Source: Betaproteobacteria bacterium UBA6910 (GTDB lineage: Bacteria > Pseudomonadota > Gammaproteobacteria > Burkholderiales > UBA6910). Taken from it: 8,185 bases of DNA. Position numbers and translations under genes: made by a program. The notes under the pieces were generated by a model, which searched no databases, was not told the origin of the DNA, and saw only the letters and a program-made list of their open reading frames with translations. The DNA is taken from positions 8,771-16,955 of the forward strand of contig DKBC01000324.1 in NCBI GenBank assembly GCA_002451065.1, written 5' to 3'. Position 1 is the stretch's first letter, and each line of letters starts with the position of its first letter. Of this stretch, positions 1 to 7,186 are shown piece by piece.

Positions 1-281
1 TCGAGCTTGTTCTCGCGCACCACCATGCGCTGCGCCTCCATCAGCGTTTGCCGGTCGTAGGGAATTTGCATCATGAAAATGTGGGCCGAACCGTAAAGCC
101 GGTCGGTATGCTCCCGCAAACGGAAGATGGCCGTGCCGAGCGCCGTCTTGTACGCCCGCACTCCCTCGAACACGCCCATGCCGTAGTGCAGGGTATGTGT
201 CAGTACATGGGTGGTCGCCTCGCGCCAGGGCACCAGCTTGCCGTCGTACCAGATCACACCGTCGCGGTCCGCCATGGACAT
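1..281 (-). CDS. ilvE: Branched-chain amino acid aminotransferase IlvE (N-terminal part, cut by the window edge)
   Basis: This is the first 93 codons of a class IV PLP-dependent aminotransferase, which performs the last step of valine, leucine and isoleucine synthesis by moving the amino group from glutamate to the branched 2-oxo acids in the cytoplasm. The N-terminus opens MSMADRDGVIWYDGKLVPW and continues with the family signature THTLHYGMGVFEGVRAY (about residues 28-44) and FRLREHTDRL (about 53-62). The catalytic lysine lies beyond the window. The start at 281 is preceded by a purine-rich ribosome-binding site (GGGGAG, 297-292) with about 10 nt spacing; an ATG at 275 is the only close alternative. 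The gene lies 182 bp downstream of glnE on the same strand, an order known from pseudomonads and, from memory, from many betaproteobacteria. The substrate class is well supported by similarity to IlvE rather than D-amino-acid transaminase or PabC. Confidence 0.95.
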   Translation of the reverse strand, partial: MSMADRDGVIWYDGKLVPWREATTHVLTHTLHYGMGVFEGVRAYKTALGTAIFRLREHTDRLYGSAHIFMMQIPYDRQTLMEAQRMVVRENKL

Positions 282-463
282 GATATTTCTGCTCCCCGGG
301 AAAGCCGCAATTCTAGCCGATTTTGCATAGCCTGCGCGGGCCGCGCCCAGCCGGCCCCGAGCGGCCCACGCGCGACACGACCATGGCAATGCATAGAGGA
401 TTGAACAAGCGCGAGAGGCCGCCGGCGCGGTCGAACTTCGGTGGACTTGCGCAACGTTGCCGG
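282..463. other. Intergenic region between glnE and ilvE
   Basis: This is a 182-bp spacer between the glnE stop codon (TAG, 466-464) and the ilvE start. It contains a 10-bp palindrome, GCAACGTTGC, at 451-460, which overlaps TTGCGCAA at 447-454, and a GC-only inverted repeat GCGCGGGCCGCGC at 334-346. Neither is followed by a T-run on either strand, so I see no intrinsic terminator after glnE, and ilvE may be partly co-transcribed with it. The ilvE Shine-Dalgarno and a possible -10 box lie at its left end. Short open frames crossing it show no ribosome-binding site or recognisable protein. Confidence 0.6.
310..315 (-). promoter_or_regulatory. Possible -10 box of an ilvE promoter
   Basis: On the minus strand this reads TAGAAT, five of six matches to the sigma-70 -10 consensus. 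It sits so that transcription would begin about 20 nt before the ilvE ATG and the leader would carry the GGGGAG ribosome-binding site. No good -35 hexamer is seen 16-18 nt upstream; the sequence there is CG-rich. This is a suggestion from position and motif only. Confidence 0.3.
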
Positions 464-3181
464 CTAGGTGTTGCCGAGCACCAGTTCCCAGAGTTCGGTC
501 ACGGCCGCCTTTTCGGTTGCCACGCTCTCCGGGTCCACCCGAGCGTAAGTCTCGCCGTTGAGCCGCAGACGGTGCTGGGTGCGCCGGTAATTCCGGTAGG
601 CATTGCGCACCCGGTCCGCCAGTTCGCCGGGGATCAGCCCCAGTTCCCCGGCGACCCTCAGCAGGGCAAGATTGCCGATGTTGCCTGTGAGTTCCGGGTG
701 AGCGTGGGAATAGCCCAGCACTAGGTACTGGACGATGAATTCCACGTCGATAATTCCGCCCCGGTCGTGCTTGATGTCGAACAACGCGCCGCGGTTCGGA
801 TGGGCCTCCAGCATCTTCTCGCGCATCTCCACCACCTGCCGCCGCAGCTCGCCGAGATCCCGGGGCTCGCGCAGCAGGTCTACGCGCAGCCGCTCGAACT
901 CGGCGCCCACTTGCGCGTCGCCCGCCACGAACCGCGCGCGGGTGAGTGCCTGGTGCTCCCAGGCCCAGGCGTGCTGTTTCTGATAAGCCTGGAAGGCGGC
1001 AAGGGGGCTCACCAGCAGTCCGCTCGCGCCGTCCGGCCGCAGACGCAGGTCGGTTTCGTAAAGCACGCCGGCCGGGGTATAACTGGAAAGCCAGGTGTTG
1101 ATGCGCATGGCGAGCCGCGAGTAAACCTCCTGGGCGTCCGGATGGGGATCGTCATGCAGAAAGATCAGGTCCAGGTCCGTCGCGTAGCCGAGCTCCTTAC
1201 CGCCCAGCTTTCCGTAGCCGATGATCGCGAAGTGCGGCGGGCCCTCCGTGTGTTTCCTCGGCAGGCCGGCCCAGCACAGGTCAAGCACCTTCCCGAGCAT
1301 CAGGTCGGCCAGATAGCTCAGGTGGTCGCTCAGGGTCTCCACTTCCAGCACCCCCTCCAGGTCCCGGATCAGGAGCCGGAACACCTTCATATGCTGCACG
1401 TTGCGCAGGACGTCCATCTGCGCCTCCGTGTCGCCTTCGGCGTCCTCGAGCTGGGCGTCCAGCAGCGCATCAAAGCGCGGCCAGTCAGGCGGGCTCATGA
1501 TTTCGCGATCGTCCAGCAGCTCATCCAGCAGGATGGGATGGCGGGTGAGATAGTCGGCGGCCCAGCTGCTGGCTCCGGTCAGCTTGGCCACCCGCTCCAG
1601 GGCCTGGGGATACTCCTGCAGCAGCGCCAAATAGGCGGCGCGGCGGCTGATGGTCTCCAGAAGGTCCAGGGTGCGTCCCAGGGTCTGGTCCGCGTTCGGG
1701 AAACGGGCGCTGGCCCGGACCAAAGCCGGGACCAAGACGTCGAAACGGTCGCGGCTGGCAGGAGGAAGCTGCTGGTAGCGGGTGCTGGCGCGAATTCGGC
1801 CGAGGCGCTCGAGAACGTCGGCGGGATTGCCGTAGCCAAGGCGCGCCAGCGTCTCGGCGTCCGCCTCCGCCTCACCGGTTCCCCGCCACAGCGCGGCGAC
1901 GCCGTCGTCATCGGTCGCGCTGCGTCCCGAGGCAAACACCTCCTCGAAGTGGCGCGAGACGGTTCCCCGGTGCCGATCGAGCTCCTCGATCAGGGCCGGA
2001 TACGAACCGAATCCCATGGACTCCGCTATTAGGGCCTGCTCTTCCGGGTCCTCGGGCAGCGTCTGCGTCTGGCGATCGTCCAGGTACTGGAGCCGATGCT
2101 CCAGGTTGCGAAGGAACACGTAGGCGTCCGAGAGTTCCGCGACTGCCTCCGGTGGCAGCAGGCGCCGGTCCCCAAGGCGGGTCAGGGCCTCCTGCGTCGG
2201 GCGGATCCGGAGCGCGGGGTCGCGCCCGCCCCTAATCAGCTGGAACACCTGGGCAACGAACTCGATTTCACGAATGCCGCCGGGGCCGAGCTTGATGTTT
2301 CCCTGCATTTCCCGCCGGCGCACTTCCTCGCGGACTTGCCGGTGCAGACCCCGCATGGACTCGAAGGCGTTGTAGTCGAGGTACTTGCGAAAAACGAAGG
2401 GAGTGACCAGCTGGGCCAGTTCCTTTTCGGCGGATCCCACGATCACCCGCCCCTTTATCCAGGCATAGCGCTCCCATTCCCGTCCCTGGGTGTAAAAATA
2501 ACTTTCCAGGGCGGCGAAGCTCATGGCGAGAGGCCCGCTGTCGCCGTCCGGCCGCAGCCGCATGTCGACGCGGAAGACGAAACCGTCCGCCGTCAGCTCG
2601 CTGAGGGCCGCGATCAAGCGGCGCCCGAGCCGCACAAAGAACTCATGGTTACTCAGGCTCTTCCCGCCGCCCCGGGTTTCGCCCTCCTCGGGATAGACGA
2701 AGATGAGATCCACGTCCGAGGAAACATTGAGCTCGCGGCCGCCCAGCTTGCCCATGCCCACGACCAGAAGTTCCTGGGCCCGGCCGGTCTCGTCCCCGGT
2801 GGGCGTGCCGTAGTCCGCCGCCAGCCAACTCGAGAGCCGATCGACGGCAAGGCGAATGGCGGTCTCCGCCAGGGCGGTGACCGTGCCCGTGACCTCTCCC
2901 AGGTCCGCCAGACCGTTCAAGTCCCTCGCGAGCACCCGCAACATGACGCGGGTGCGCAGTTTCCGCAGCGCCGATTTGAGCGCCTCCTCGCCGTCTACCG
3001 ACGCCGCCTGCAGTTCGGCACGCATCTCGGCCGCAGTGAACGGCATGTGCATTCGCTGCGCCAGTTCCTCACGTAACTGCGGCTGCGCCTCGACGACGCG
3101 GACGGCGTAGCGGCTCCACGACAGGAGCCGCTCGATCTGCGAATCGATGCTACCGGCCTGGGGCAATGAGGCGGAGGTCAT
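464..3181 (-). CDS. glnE: Bifunctional glutamine synthetase adenylyltransferase / adenylyl-removing enzyme
   Basis: GlnE attaches AMP to glutamine synthetase to switch it down when nitrogen is plentiful and removes it by phosphorolysis when nitrogen is short, under control of PII and glutamine. The 905-residue product has both duplicated nucleotidyltransferase halves. The N-terminal adenylyl-removing half carries GMGKLGGRELNVSSDVDLIF with metal-binding Asp156 and Asp158, followed by FRVDMRLRPDG (Asp206). The C-terminal adenylyl-transferase half carries GYGKLGGKELGYATDLDLIF with Asp669 and Asp671, and YETDLRLRPDG (Asp711). Each half is followed by its helical GlnD-type domain (GGIREIEF near 301, GGIIDVEFIVQ near 808). 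Length is close to the E. coli enzyme (946 residues), with a shorter N-terminus. The ATG at 3181 gives the plausible start; the open frame continues upstream to 3403 but would then overlap divergent yhdP. No clear Shine-Dalgarno precedes 3181. All catalytic motifs appear intact. Confidence 0.97.
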   Translation of the reverse strand: MTSASLPQAGSIDSQIERLLSWSRYAVRVVEAQPQLREELAQRMHMPFTAAEMRAELQAASVDGEEALKSALRKLRTRVMLRVLARDLNGLADLGEVTGTVTALAETAIRLAVDRLSSWLAADYGTPTGDETGRAQELLVVGMGKLGGRELNVSSDVDLIFVYPEEGETRGGGKSLSNHEFFVRLGRRLIAALSELTADGFVFRVDMRLRPDGDSGPLAMSFAALESYFYTQGREWERYAWIKGRVIVGSAEKELAQLVTPFVFRKYLDYNAFESMRGLHRQVREEVRRREMQGNIKLGPGGIREIEFVAQVFQLIRGGRDPALRIRPTQEALTRLGDRRLLPPEAVAELSDAYVFLRNLEHRLQYLDDRQTQTLPEDPEEQALIAESMGFGSYPALIEELDRHRGTVSRHFEEVFASGRSATDDDGVAALWRGTGEAEADAETLARLGYGNPADVLERLGRIRASTRYQQLPPASRDRFDVLVPALVRASARFPNADQTLGRTLDLLETISRRAAYLALLQEYPQALERVAKLTGASSWAADYLTRHPILLDELLDDREIMSPPDWPRFDALLDAQLEDAEGDTEAQMDVLRNVQHMKVFRLLIRDLEGVLEVETLSDHLSYLADLMLGKVLDLCWAGLPRKHTEGPPHFAIIGYGKLGGKELGYATDLDLIFLHDDPHPDAQEVYSRLAMRINTWLSSYTPAGVLYETDLRLRPDGASGLLVSPLAAFQAYQKQHAWAWEHQALTRARFVAGDAQVGAEFERLRVDLLREPRDLGELRRQVVEMREKMLEAHPNRGALFDIKHDRGGIIDVEFIVQYLVLGYSHAHPELTGNIGNLALLRVAGELGLIPGELADRVRNAYRNYRRTQHRLRLNGETYARVDPESVATEKAAVTELWELVLGNT

Positions 3182-3195
3182 GAACGGTTTCGGGT

Positions 3196-3201
3196 TACAA
3201 T
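3196..3201 (+). promoter_or_regulatory. Possible -10 box of the yhdP promoter
   Basis: TACAAT matches five of six bases of the sigma-70 -10 consensus and points towards yhdP. Transcription from here would start near 3208 and leave a leader of about 120 nt before the yhdP ATG. No TTGACA-like -35 is visible at the right spacing, where the sequence is GGAGGT and lies inside the first codons of glnE. This is a weak, motif-only call. Confidence 0.3.
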
Positions 3202-3207
3202 CTGCGC

Positions 3208-3213
3208 ATTCTA
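3208..3213 (-). promoter_or_regulatory. Possible -10 box of the glnE promoter
   Basis: The minus strand reads TAGAAT, the same hexamer seen in front of ilvE. A start about 7 nt downstream would give a glnE leader of only about 20 nt, which contains no Shine-Dalgarno-like stretch. The -35 position is poor: TTCATG at 18-nt spacing has three of six matches. The box lies just 6 bp from the opposite-facing TACAAT box, so the two promoters could not easily be occupied together if both are real. Confidence 0.35.
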
Positions 3214-3236
3214 AAGGCAATGTCCCCACGGCATGA

Positions 3237-3255
3237 AGCGCGCCGCAAGCGCGCT
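3237..3255 (+). repeat. Hairpin in the presumed yhdP leader
   Basis: AGCGCGC (3237-3243) and GCGCGCT (3249-3255) are perfect 7-bp inverted arms around the 5-nt loop CGCAA. It is not followed by a T-run, so it is not a standard terminator. It would sit in the 5' leader of yhdP about 75 nt before the start codon. Whether it has a role is unknown, as GC-rich DNA yields such stems by chance. Confidence 0.4.
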
Positions 3256-3329
3256 GACCCATCCTTCGCGAATCATCCGGCGCCGTTTTCCCGTGCGGGG
3301 GATGAAAGCGCCTCCGCGTTGCATGCACC

Positions 3330-6300
3330 ATGCTGAAGCGGTCCCTGTTCATCGCCTGGCGCGGGCTGCGCTGGATTACGGAGGCGGCGCTTCTCGCCGG
3401 CATGACGGTCCTGTTCCTGGCGGCGGTGACCGTGCTGGCCCTGCGCTACTGGGTCCTTCCCAACGCGGACGAATACCGGGAATCCATCGTCCAGGCGTTC
3501 AGTGAGGCGGTCGGCGCCCGGGTCGCCGTCCGCGCCATCCGCGCGGACTGGGATGGCTTTCGCCCGCAGTTGGTGCTCGAGGACCTGGTGGTGTATGACC
3601 AGGAGGGCCGGCCGGCGCTCCACCTGGAGCAAACCAAGACCGTTCTCACGTGGCCCGCCCTGATGCTCGGTGAAATTAGCCTTTACTCCATCGAGCTGGT
3701 GGGGCCCAGCCTCCAGGTGCGCCGCGACGCGGGCGGAGTCGTCCACGTGGCGGGGATCGCGGTACCGGAGGGGGAGGCCGCCGGCGAGCTGCGCCCGATG
3801 GGGTGGCTCCTCGCCCAGCGCAGAGTCGTGGTGCGCGATGCCCGAATCCTGTGGGTGGACGAAAAGCGGCAGGCGCGCGCCCTGCTGCTGGACTCGGTAC
3901 AATTGCGGCTGGAGAACCGCGGGAGCCGCCACCGCTTCGGGCTGCAAGCCACCCCTCCCGGGGACCTGGCTTCTCCACTGGATGTCCGCGGCGATTTCGA
4001 GAGCCGGTCTCCGACCGATCTTCGCTCCTGGTCCGGGACGCTGTACGCGGCGGTAAATCGCGTGGACCTGGAAGCCTGGAATGCCTGGATTCCGTATCCC
4101 GTAGCCCTGTCTCGGGGCAGCGGCGGCGTGCGACTCTGGCTCGATGCGAGCCAAGGGGCGCCGCGCGAAGTCACCGCAGATCTGCGCCTGAGCGACGTCA
4201 GAGTGCGCGTTCAGCAGGATCTGCCGGAACTCGCCCTGATCGCGCTTCGGGGCAGGTTGGCCTGGCGGCACCTGGAAAATGGGTTCCACCTGGCGACGGG
4301 CGGCCTGAGCCTTGCCACCCGGGATGGCCTCGCCCTGCGCCCCACGGATTTCAGCCTGCTCAGCACGATCACCGCGAGGGACAGGGCCGGCGGCGGCGAA
4401 TTGCGCGCCAACGGGCTCGATCTCGGTGCCCTGGTGTCCCTGTCGGATTACCTCCCGATGGAGCCCACCATACGCCGGCGGCTCCTGGATTTTGCGCCCC
4501 AGGGCAGCGTTCACGATGTCATCGTCAAGTGGACGGGAGAATGGCCGACGCCCGCGAGTTATTCCGCGAAAGGCCATTTCACCAATCTTGGGCTGAGGCC
4601 CCAGGGCAAGATCCCCGGCTTCTCCGGGGTGACCGGCAGCCTGGACGGGACCGAGAAGGGCGGCACGTTTTCGGTCAGCTCCCGGCGTGCCACTCTGGAG
4701 CTGCCTTTGGTGTTTCGGCAGGCCCTGGAACTGGACACGGTGACGGCCCAGGCAAGCTGGACCCGGCGCGGCAAAGAATTTGAACTGCGGCTGGCTAACG
4801 TCTCCTTCGCCAACGACCAGCTGTCCGGCTCGGTCTATGGTACCTATCACGGCACGGCCGGGCAGGCCGGCCGCATCGACCTGACGGGAAATTTGATCCA
4901 TGCGGACGCGCGATATGCGGCGCGTTACGTGCCGTTGGTGGTGGACGAGGAAGCTCGGCGGTGGCTCGATGCAGCCGTCCTGGCCGGAAGCTCCCAGGAG
5001 GTGACTTTGCGGGTCAAGGGTGACCTCAATGACTTCCCGTTTCCCGGCAGTCGCGCGGGTTTGTTCGAAGTCAAGGCAAGGGTGACCGGCGGCACGCTGT
5101 TTTATGCCGAGGGCTGGCCCAAGATTGAAAACATTTCCGGGACTGCGTTGTTCCGCGGCGAGCGCCTGGACGTTTTCGCGGATGAGGCGAATCTCATGGG
5201 CACCCGGCTGTCCCGGGTGCGGGCGGAGATCCCTGATCTGGCGGGCGCCCAGCAATGGCTAGAGGTGGAGGGCCAGGCTGACGGCCCGACGGCGGAGTTC
5301 CTCAGGTTGATCGAGGCGAGCCCGGTGGACGGCTACATCGACGGCCTGACTCGCGGCGTGCGGGCGTCCGGATTCGGAAGCCTCACATTGAAACTCCGCA
5401 TGCCCCTGCCCGATGCCGAACACACGCGGGTCGCCGGCTCCTATCGTTTTCTTGGCAACCGGCTTGAATGGGGACCGGACATTCCCGTCGCCGAGGAGGT
5501 CAACGGCACCCTGGAATTCACGGAGTCCACGGTCCGGGCGCAGGATGCCAAAGCCGTGATGCTGGGGGGGCCCGCCACCGTCAATGTCAACAACCAGCAA
5601 GAAGGCGGGGTGCGCATCGGATTGGTGGGATGGGCGGATGCGGAGGCCATGGCCAGAACCTCGGAGTACGAGATTGCGAAATACCTGCATGGCGGCACGG
5701 ACTGGCGCGCGACCGTGGTGCTCAAGGAGGGCCAGGCGAAGTCGCCGGCCGAAGTGGTGGTGGAATCCAGCCTCCAGGGGCTGGCGTCGGAACTGCCGGC
5801 ACCCCTCGGGAAAAAGGCCGGGGAAGCGCTTCCCCTGCGCGTCGAGTGGCGCCCGGCGGGTGCCGGGCGCTACGCGTCCTCCGTTTCCCTAGGCCGTCTC
5901 GTGACCGCGCGCGGGATATCGCGCGCGGACAACGGACGCATGCTGATCGAGCGCGGCGCCGCAAGTTTCGGCGGCATGGCCGTCCTCCCCGACCGCGACG
6001 GGGTCTGGGTCAGCGGCACGGTTGCGGGACTCGACATTGATGGCTGGCGCGGCGTGTTTTCGGGAAGTAAAGGCACCCTGGGCGCCGAACTCTCGGCTGT
6101 TGACCTGCAGGTGGGGGCCCTGGACGTGTTGGGTCGGCGGTTCAGTAAACTCGAACTCGCCGCGTCTCGGCAGGGTAGCGTGTGGCAGGCCCGGCTCGAC
6201 GGCCCCGAAGTCAAGGGCGACCTGCGATGGGATTCCCGGGGCAAGGGAATGGTGTCCGGCCGTTTCAGCAAGTTCACCATTCCAGACGATTCCCCGGTCG

Positions 6301-7157
6301 CGCCGGGGCCGGCGCAGCCACCCGAGCACGAGACCGAGTTGCCTTCCCTCGATCTCAGCGTGGAGGAATTTCGCGTGGGTGACAAGCAGTTCGGCCAACT
6401 GGAGCTAAGGGCCGAGCAGCGGGAGCGAAATTGGCAGATCGAGCGCCTGCGCATCAAGAACCCGGACGCGGAGTTCCAGGCCACTGGCGAGTGGCAGGGA
6501 TGGGCGAGCAGTCCCCGCACCCAGCTTCGCCTGACTCTGGATATGGTGAACATGGGCAAGCTGCTCGGCCGCTTGGGCTATCGGGACTCCATGAAATGGG
6601 GCAACGGCAAGCTCGAGGGGGACCTGGGGTGGGCGGGTAATCCGTATGCCCTGGATTACCCGACGCTGGAAGGGGCGCTCAAGCTGCGGGCTTTCAAGGG
6701 ACAGTTTCTTCAGGTCGAACCGGGGGCCGGCAAGCTTCTGGGCATCCTCAGTCTGCAGGCGCTTCCGCGGCGCCTGCTCCTCGATTTCCGTGACGTGGTG
6801 GACGCGGGGTTTGAGTTCGACACCATCACCGCCAGCGCCATTTTGGCGCGGGGCGTGGCCATAACCCGGGATTTCGAGATGGTGGGCTCGTCGGCCCGGG
6901 TGACGATGAATGGCGAAGTGGACCTGGCCGCAGAATCCCAGAACCTGCGGGTCAGGATCGTGCCCGCCCTCTCCGAAGGCGTATCCATCGCCGGGTCGGT
7001 TATCGGCGGGCCGGTGGTGGGAGCGGCGACGCTGTTCCTGAGCAAGGCGCTCAAGGACCCCCTCGGTCAAATTGCGGCGGTGGAATACAATGTCACCGGC
7101 AGCTGGGGCGAGCCGATGGTGGCCCGGGTGGGCGCGCCCGCGGCGTCCGCCGAGTGA
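3330..7157 (+). CDS. yhdP: YhdP family AsmA-like envelope protein
   Basis: The product has 1275 residues, almost the length of E. coli YhdP (1266). In E. coli, YhdP, TamB and YdbH form a partly redundant set of long bridge-like proteins thought to move phospholipids from the inner to the outer membrane, and YhdP also affects the permeability barrier. Visible features are a basic N-terminus, one membrane segment (about residues 17-40), then a long periplasmic part rich in alternating beta-strand patterns, as expected for the grooved AsmA/DUF3971 fold. The C-terminal part has the family block PGAGKLLGILSLQALPRRL (about 1130-1150) and ends near residue 1253 with YNVTGSWGEP, typical of the YhdP family. 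The ATG at 3330 has no clear ribosome-binding site but gives the expected N-terminus. The gene is divergent from glnE and appears to head an operon with the small exported protein and the Nit amidase. A seven-G run at 5564-5570 stays in frame. Confidence 0.95.
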   Translation: MLKRSLFIAWRGLRWITEAALLAGMTVLFLAAVTVLALRYWVLPNADEYRESIVQAFSEAVGARVAVRAIRADWDGFRPQLVLEDLVVYDQEGRPALHLEQTKTVLTWPALMLGEISLYSIELVGPSLQVRRDAGGVVHVAGIAVPEGEAAGELRPMGWLLAQRRVVVRDARILWVDEKRQARALLLDSVQLRLENRGSRHRFGLQATPPGDLASPLDVRGDFESRSPTDLRSWSGTLYAAVNRVDLEAWNAWIPYPVALSRGSGGVRLWLDASQGAPREVTADLRLSDVRVRVQQDLPELALIALRGRLAWRHLENGFHLATGGLSLATRDGLALRPTDFSLLSTITARDRAGGGELRANGLDLGALVSLSDYLPMEPTIRRRLLDFAPQGSVHDVIVKWTGEWPTPASYSAKGHFTNLGLRPQGKIPGFSGVTGSLDGTEKGGTFSVSSRRATLELPLVFRQALELDTVTAQASWTRRGKEFELRLANVSFANDQLSGSVYGTYHGTAGQAGRIDLTGNLIHADARYAARYVPLVVDEEARRWLDAAVLAGSSQEVTLRVKGDLNDFPFPGSRAGLFEVKARVTGGTLFYAEGWPKIENISGTALFRGERLDVFADEANLMGTRLSRVRAEIPDLAGAQQWLEVEGQADGPTAEFLRLIEASPVDGYIDGLTRGVRASGFGSLTLKLRMPLPDAEHTRVAGSYRFLGNRLEWGPDIPVAEEVNGTLEFTESTVRAQDAKAVMLGGPATVNVNNQQEGGVRIGLVGWADAEAMARTSEYEIAKYLHGGTDWRATVVLKEGQAKSPAEVVVESSLQGLASELPAPLGKKAGEALPLRVEWRPAGAGRYASSVSLGRLVTARGISRADNGRMLIERGAASFGGMAVLPDRDGVWVSGTVAGLDIDGWRGVFSGSKGTLGAELSAVDLQVGALDVLGRRFSKLELAASRQGSVWQARLDGPEVKGDLRWDSRGKGMVSGRFSKFTIPDDSPVAPGPAQPPEHETELPSLDLSVEEFRVGDKQFGQLELRAEQRERNWQIERLRIKNPDAEFQATGEWQGWASSPRTQLRLTLDMVNMGKLLGRLGYRDSMKWGNGKLEGDLGWAGNPYALDYPTLEGALKLRAFKGQFLQVEPGAGKLLGILSLQALPRRLLLDFRDVVDAGFEFDTITASAILARGVAITRDFEMVGSSARVTMNGEVDLAAESQNLRVRIVPALSEGVSIAGSVIGGPVVGAATLFLSKALKDPLGQIAAVEYNVTGSWGEPMVARVGAPAASAE
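5820..5835. repeat. Perfect 16-bp palindrome inside yhdP
   Basis: GGGGAAGCGCTTCCCC reads identically on both strands and codes for part of yhdP around residue 831. It is the first of three perfect inverted repeats in about 110 bp. A loop-free palindrome fits a dimeric protein site better than an RNA hairpin, but no function can be assigned from sequence. Confidence 0.5.
5846..5873. repeat. Strong hairpin inside yhdP
   Basis: GCGCCCGGC (5849-5857) and GCCGGGCGC (5862-5870) are perfect 9-bp arms around the loop GGGT. In RNA the stem extends outward to 12 pairs (5846-5857 with 5862-5873) including one G-U pair. The following bases have no long T-run, so an intrinsic terminator is unlikely. The codons encode an Arg/Pro/Gly-rich stretch near residue 845 of YhdP. 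Confidence 0.5.
5905..5928. repeat. GC-only inverted repeat inside yhdP
   Basis: CCGCGCGCG (5905-5913) and CGCGCGCGG (5920-5928) are perfect 9-bp arms separated by GGATAT. The stem is made only of alternating G and C, and the repeat contains GATATC at its centre. It lies about 30 bp after the preceding hairpin, within the coding region of yhdP (near residues 859-867). Confidence 0.5.
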
Positions 7158-7186
7158 CGGCTCCCGGGCGAATCCCCCAGTTTCCG

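Larger units (their letters stand above)
3182..3329. other. Divergent intergenic region between glnE and yhdP
   Basis: This 148-bp spacer must hold the signals for both glnE (leftward) and yhdP (rightward). Next to the glnE start are two -10-like hexamers pointing in opposite directions (3196-3201 on plus, 3213-3208 on minus). The yhdP side holds a GC-rich hairpin (3237-3255) and a small palindrome TGCATGCA (3320-3327) immediately before the yhdP ATG. A start codon at 3233 opens a frame that overlaps the yhdP start out of register; I do not think it is a gene. Confidence 0.6.

Noticed and set aside
334..346. A GC-only inverted repeat considered as a glnE terminator
   Set aside because: The stem is short with almost no loop and no T-run follows on the minus strand.
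48..724. Open frames on the plus strand across ilvE and the glnE-ilvE gap
   Set aside because: They run antisense to ilvE and to the 3' end of glnE, with no recognised protein and no start signals.
767..3076. Two long plus-strand open frames (421 and 326 codons) opposite glnE
   Set aside because: They mirror the codon bias of glnE, which has intact catalytic motifs in both halves. Neither translation shows family motifs, a signal peptide or a convincing start context.
3182..3403. An N-terminal extension of glnE up to 3403
   Set aside because: It would run through the divergent spacer and overlap the yhdP N-terminus. The extra residues look like non-coding translation, and GlnE-like sequence begins at 3181.
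3233..3505. A 90-codon frame starting in the yhdP leader, a possible upstream open frame
   Set aside because: It overlaps the yhdP start out of frame, has no suitably spaced ribosome-binding site, and its translation is basic and low-complexity. It is most likely random in GC-rich DNA.
3273..5255. A 660-codon open frame on the minus strand opposite yhdP
   Set aside because: It lies wholly antisense to well-supported yhdP, its translation is low-complexity and rich in Pro, Gly, Arg and Gln with no recognisable domain, and GC-rich third positions are known to create long stop-free antisense frames.
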